The notes beneath the pieces were generated by a model that saw only the letters and a program-made list of their open reading frames with translations, was not told where the DNA came from and ran no database searches. Positions 62,101 to 64,000 of a DNA stretch of 64,000 nucleotides are shown one piece after another (position 1 is the first letter of the stretch; every line of letters begins with the position of its first letter). This stretch comes from DATAXP01 sp963708675 (GTDB lineage: Bacteria; Planctomycetota; Planctomycetia; Pirellulales; PNKZ01), in the NCBI GenBank assembly GCA_963708675.1, contig CAVPTO010000003.1:1860001-1924000 (forward strand). The letters run 5' to 3'. The translations under genes and the position numbers were made by a program.

Positions 62101-62407
62101 CCTTTTGGTCGGCAAGGGTTTCATCGACAACGTGCCGGCCGCCGTGTGGAGTTACGAAGTCTCGGGCAAGCGCGTGTTGACGCAATGGTTCAGCTACCGT
62201 AAGAAAAACCGCGAGCGGCCGATCATCGGCGATCGCCGCCCGCCGTCGAAGCTCGGCGACATTCAGCCCGACCACTGGCTGGCCGAGTATACGACCGAAC
62301 TGTTGAACGTGTTGCACGTTCTCGCGATGTTGGTGGAGATGGAGCCGTCGCAAACGAAACTGCTGGAGGCGATTTGTGCAGGACCCCTACTTAGCTTCCG
62401 TCCTTAA
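59190..62407 (+). CDS. Single-chain restriction-modification enzyme, Type IIG/ISP-like, apparent frameshift
   Basis: About 1072 aa if read through. Nuclease motif: Asp70 in TRPDYA and Glu84-x-Lys86 in GYVEVKAPG (PD-(D/E)xK). The N6-adenine methylase follows: DPAVGTG (365-371) and NPPY (484-487). A specificity region makes the rest, ending in PDEIEYDEPRRRLLVGKGF and YRKKNRERPIIGDRRPPS. No helicase domain, unlike Type ISP enzymes proper. After ADVKSDRP the frame changes; a missing G in GGGG (61988-61991) explains it. Protects DNA by methylation and cuts foreign DNA. Confidence 0.85.
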
Positions 62408-62618
62408 AGCCATTGAAGAGAGCAGGCTCGACGCGGACGGCCCGCACTTGATTACCGTCGACGAACTGCGGGCAGCCGGCGCTCTGGAAGTACCGGCCGC
62501 GTGGCGGAAATCGCTTGCCGTCGAACGCGATTTATTCTCGGGTCTGTTTGACGATGACGAGACGGCCACCGACGAGCAACAACCAGCACCACTCAACTCG
62601 CGGCATAACGTGAGCTAG
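62376..62618 (+). CDS. Small protein coupled to the restriction-modification gene
   Basis: 80 aa from a GTG at 62376 with GGAGG 6 nt upstream; start overlaps the end of the R-M gene by 32 nt. Begins MQDPYLASVLKAIEESRLDA and has an acidic C-terminal part (GLFDDDETATDEQQ). Not recognised. The coupling suggests a role with the restriction enzyme, such as control or protection, but this is inference only. Confidence 0.65.
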   Translation: MQDPYLASVLKAIEESRLDADGPHLITVDELRAAGALEVPAAWRKSLAVERDLFSGLFDDDETATDEQQPAPLNSRHNVS

Positions 62619-62731
62619 ATCGCGTGGCTTCGAATAACTGAGGGCTCAAGCGGCCATGGGTGGGGCGAAGTCTCGCCGTAAAAGGCCACGCCGCAGATTC
62701 GATCACTGCCTCTCTGTGATATACTTAGGCC

Positions 62732-62965
62732 ATGGCAACGGTGCATCTCAAAGAATCGACTGCCGAGGCCTTGAGCGCTCAGGCCGCGGCGCAAGGCCTG
62801 ACGATCGAGACGTATCTCGAGCGTGTTTTGCTCGCAACGCCGCTGCGTTCCAGCCAGCGAATTTCGGTCGAAGAACTCGATCGGTTGATTGACCAAGAGT
62901 CGCAAGTCGGACCGTCGCCGTTCGGCTCGTTCTCGCGGGCCGAACTTTACTACGATCACGATTGA
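62732..62965 (+). CDS. VapB-like antitoxin, without toxin partner
   Basis: 77 aa. N-terminus HLKESTAEALSAQAAAQGLT resembles ribbon-helix-helix-type antitoxin heads; the tail (SVEELDRLIDQESQVGPSPF, FSRAELYYDHD) is like VapB antitoxins, whose last residues usually overlap the start of a PIN-domain toxin. Here no toxin gene follows. May be an orphan regulator or a relic. Confidence 0.6.
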   Translation: MATVHLKESTAEALSAQAAAQGLTIETYLERVLLATPLRSSQRISVEELDRLIDQESQVGPSPFGSFSRAELYYDHD

Positions 62966-63198
62966 TCGTTCGTTGGCCTACTTCTCGTCTCGCCTTTTCG
63001 CCTTCGCCTTGCTTCAATACGCACCAGCTACGATGGCCGGGACGGTTAGAAGTGATAGGTCTTGAGTCGTCGAGATGAAGGCGTGTGTCGGGAGCCCGGT
63101 TCTTGGGGTTGGAGCGCTTGCTCGACACATGAAAAAGGCGGCGATGTGTGGGTTGCGAGGAAACGCGCCGCTAGTCTCGATAACCGTCCCCGGTGGGC

Positions 63199-63290
63199 AA
63201 ATGTCGAAGAACGAATGACGAATGTCGAATGAAGGAGAAAGTCGACTTCCTTGATTCATCATTCATCATTCCGACTTCCTCATTTCCTTC
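63199..63290. repeat. Word-type palindrome (AATGACGAATGTCG)
   Basis: AATGTCGAAGAACGAATGACG words at the left and ATTCATCATTCATCATTCCG-like words at the right form imperfect hairpins. Same word family as 37584-37648 and 41428-41490. Confidence 0.75.
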
Positions 63291-63521
63291 CGCGTCCAGG
63301 CATGACCGGCCAGCCGTCGTGGACAGGTGAACGCGAATCGCCAGGCATTTGACCCATGTTTTCTCCCATGTCACCAGCGAGGCATCACGCGAATCGCCGC
63401 TCCGTGGATGCTCGACGGCGCCAAGTCGCCTCGCTGGAAGCCCTGGCTCGCCACCCTGCATCCCCCAGCGCACCGCTCGAGGAATTGCGGATTGGAGATG
63501 TCGGATGGAAGACAGGCGGCG

Positions 63522-63552
63522 AGCGGCGGGGTCAGAGACCCGCGCCGAGCGC
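63522..63552. repeat. Repeat, family R8, exact copy
   Basis: 31 nt identical to 26167-26197 (GGGGTCAGAGACCC core). Confidence 0.85.
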
Positions 63553-63789
63553 AGTTTCCGCTTTCAATCCGCAATCCGAAATCCGCAATCGAAGCAGCCG
63601 AGGTTGCTTGCCGTCGCGCTGACAACGCGGCGGTGAGTTGTCACGAGTCCAAGAACGCCTCGGCTGCACTCAGCCCGGCGCTGAAACCTGTTGATCTCTC
63701 GAGCCGCCGCGCGGCCATGTGCCGCGCTGCGCGCTCGAGTTTTTTCTGCCGGTAGGATCGCGGGCAATCGGCTGCTACCATATCGCACC

Positions 63790-64000
63790 ATGACACCTGC
63801 GAAATTCAAAGTCCTGCTGACCGACTACGCCTGGGCCGATGTGCACATCGAGCGCGACACGCTCGCCAAGGCCGGCGCGGAGTTGATCGTCGCGGAGAAA
63901 AACGACGTTGATTCGCTCAAGCGATTGGCGAGCGAACACCAGGTCGATGCAATCATGACGAACTGGGCCAAGGTGCCAGGAGAAGTGATCGCCGCCTCGC
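63790..64000 (+). CDS. D-2-hydroxyacid dehydrogenase family protein, N-terminal part
   Basis: Starts MTPAKFKVLLTDYAWADVHI at ATG 63790 and runs off the right edge after ~70 codons. Visible part (LAKAGAELIVAE, DAIMTNWAKVPGEVI) matches the N-terminal substrate domain of NAD-dependent 2-hydroxyacid dehydrogenases (C-terminal-binding-protein-like group). Catalytic Arg, Glu, His lie beyond the window. Substrate unknown. Confidence 0.8.
   Translation, partial: MTPAKFKVLLTDYAWADVHIERDTLAKAGAELIVAEKNDVDSLKRLASEHQVDAIMTNWAKVPGEVIAAS

Larger units (their letters stand above)
62966..63789. other. Intergenic region with repeats, no gene seen
   Basis: About 824 bp. Contains a word-type palindrome (63199-63290), an R8 copy (63522-63552) and AATCCGCAATCCG words (63566-63590). 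Several open frames here are made from repeat words and are not believed to be genes. No VapC-like toxin. Confidence 0.6.

Noticed and set aside
62966..63198. Possible PIN toxin after the VapB-like gene
   Set aside because: No open frame with PIN-domain acidic residues follows the antitoxin.
63014..63262. Minus-strand open frame of 82 codons
   Set aside because: Part of its product (SFDIRHSFFDI) is read from the word-type repeat; no ribosome site.
1..64000. tRNA, rRNA, CRISPR arrays, integrase or transposase genes
   Set aside because: None seen; the regular repeats present are palindromic and dispersed, without spacers of constant length.

Overview
The window looks like a planctomycete (Planctomycetota) chromosome, probably of the Pirellulales type. 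The reasons are GC-rich coding (roughly 60 % or more), the small basic PVC signature protein at 27572-27847, a C-type sulfatase, a pseudokinase membrane protein, an FHA-protease fusion, and ribosomal operons lacking rpmD, infA and tuf at their usual places. The species cannot be named from the sequence alone.

Layout. 1-22665 is a mosaic of short, alternating-strand units: the end of a U32 peptidase, an FAH-family hydrolase coupled to a degenerate RmlD-like protein, an M29 aminopeptidase, a large pseudokinase, a sulfatase, an orphan Flp pilin, a Nudix hydrolase, an M50 protease, an HD-GYP phosphodiesterase, an FHA-membrane-protease fusion, treZ, a GNAT acetyltransferase, uvrA and a TolB-like propeller. 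From 22956 to 51755 everything is on the minus strand: an aspartyl protease-PDZ fusion of unlike composition, a sialate O-acetylesterase, a LarA-type racemase, the PVC signature protein, an MBL hydrolase, a ThDP 2-keto-acid decarboxylase, a fatty-acid cluster (FabZ-like, ACP, FabZ-like, FabF), a predicted metallopeptidase, and then the alpha, spc and S10 ribosomal operons read right to left (rpsJ at 51755 to rplQ at 34715). Two plus-strand genes (52022-53676) separate rpsJ from the str genes rpsL-rpsG-fusA (56693-53634). The right end holds a second M29 aminopeptidase, a thioredoxin, a single-chain restriction-modification enzyme with a coupled small gene, an orphan VapB-like antitoxin, and the start of a 2-hydroxyacid dehydrogenase.

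The strongest unexplained signal is between the genes. Many intergenic gaps, including most gaps over 50 bp inside the ribosomal operons, hold a palindrome belonging to one of several dispersed families. Copies share exact matches of 29-33 nt at distant sites. Some abut or include stop codons, some look like terminators inside the S10 operon, and one supplies the last codons of a membrane-enzyme gene.

Four genes (U32 peptidase, rpoA, thioredoxin, restriction enzyme) carry single-base frameshifts, three of them at short same-base runs. Because rpoA is essential, sequencing or assembly indels are the likeliest cause. Other points worth attention: ribosomal protein S12 has Arg at position 88 (a streptomycin-resistance position), rpsC and rplP overlap by about 62 bp, and the elongation factor G resembles a planctomycete variant class.
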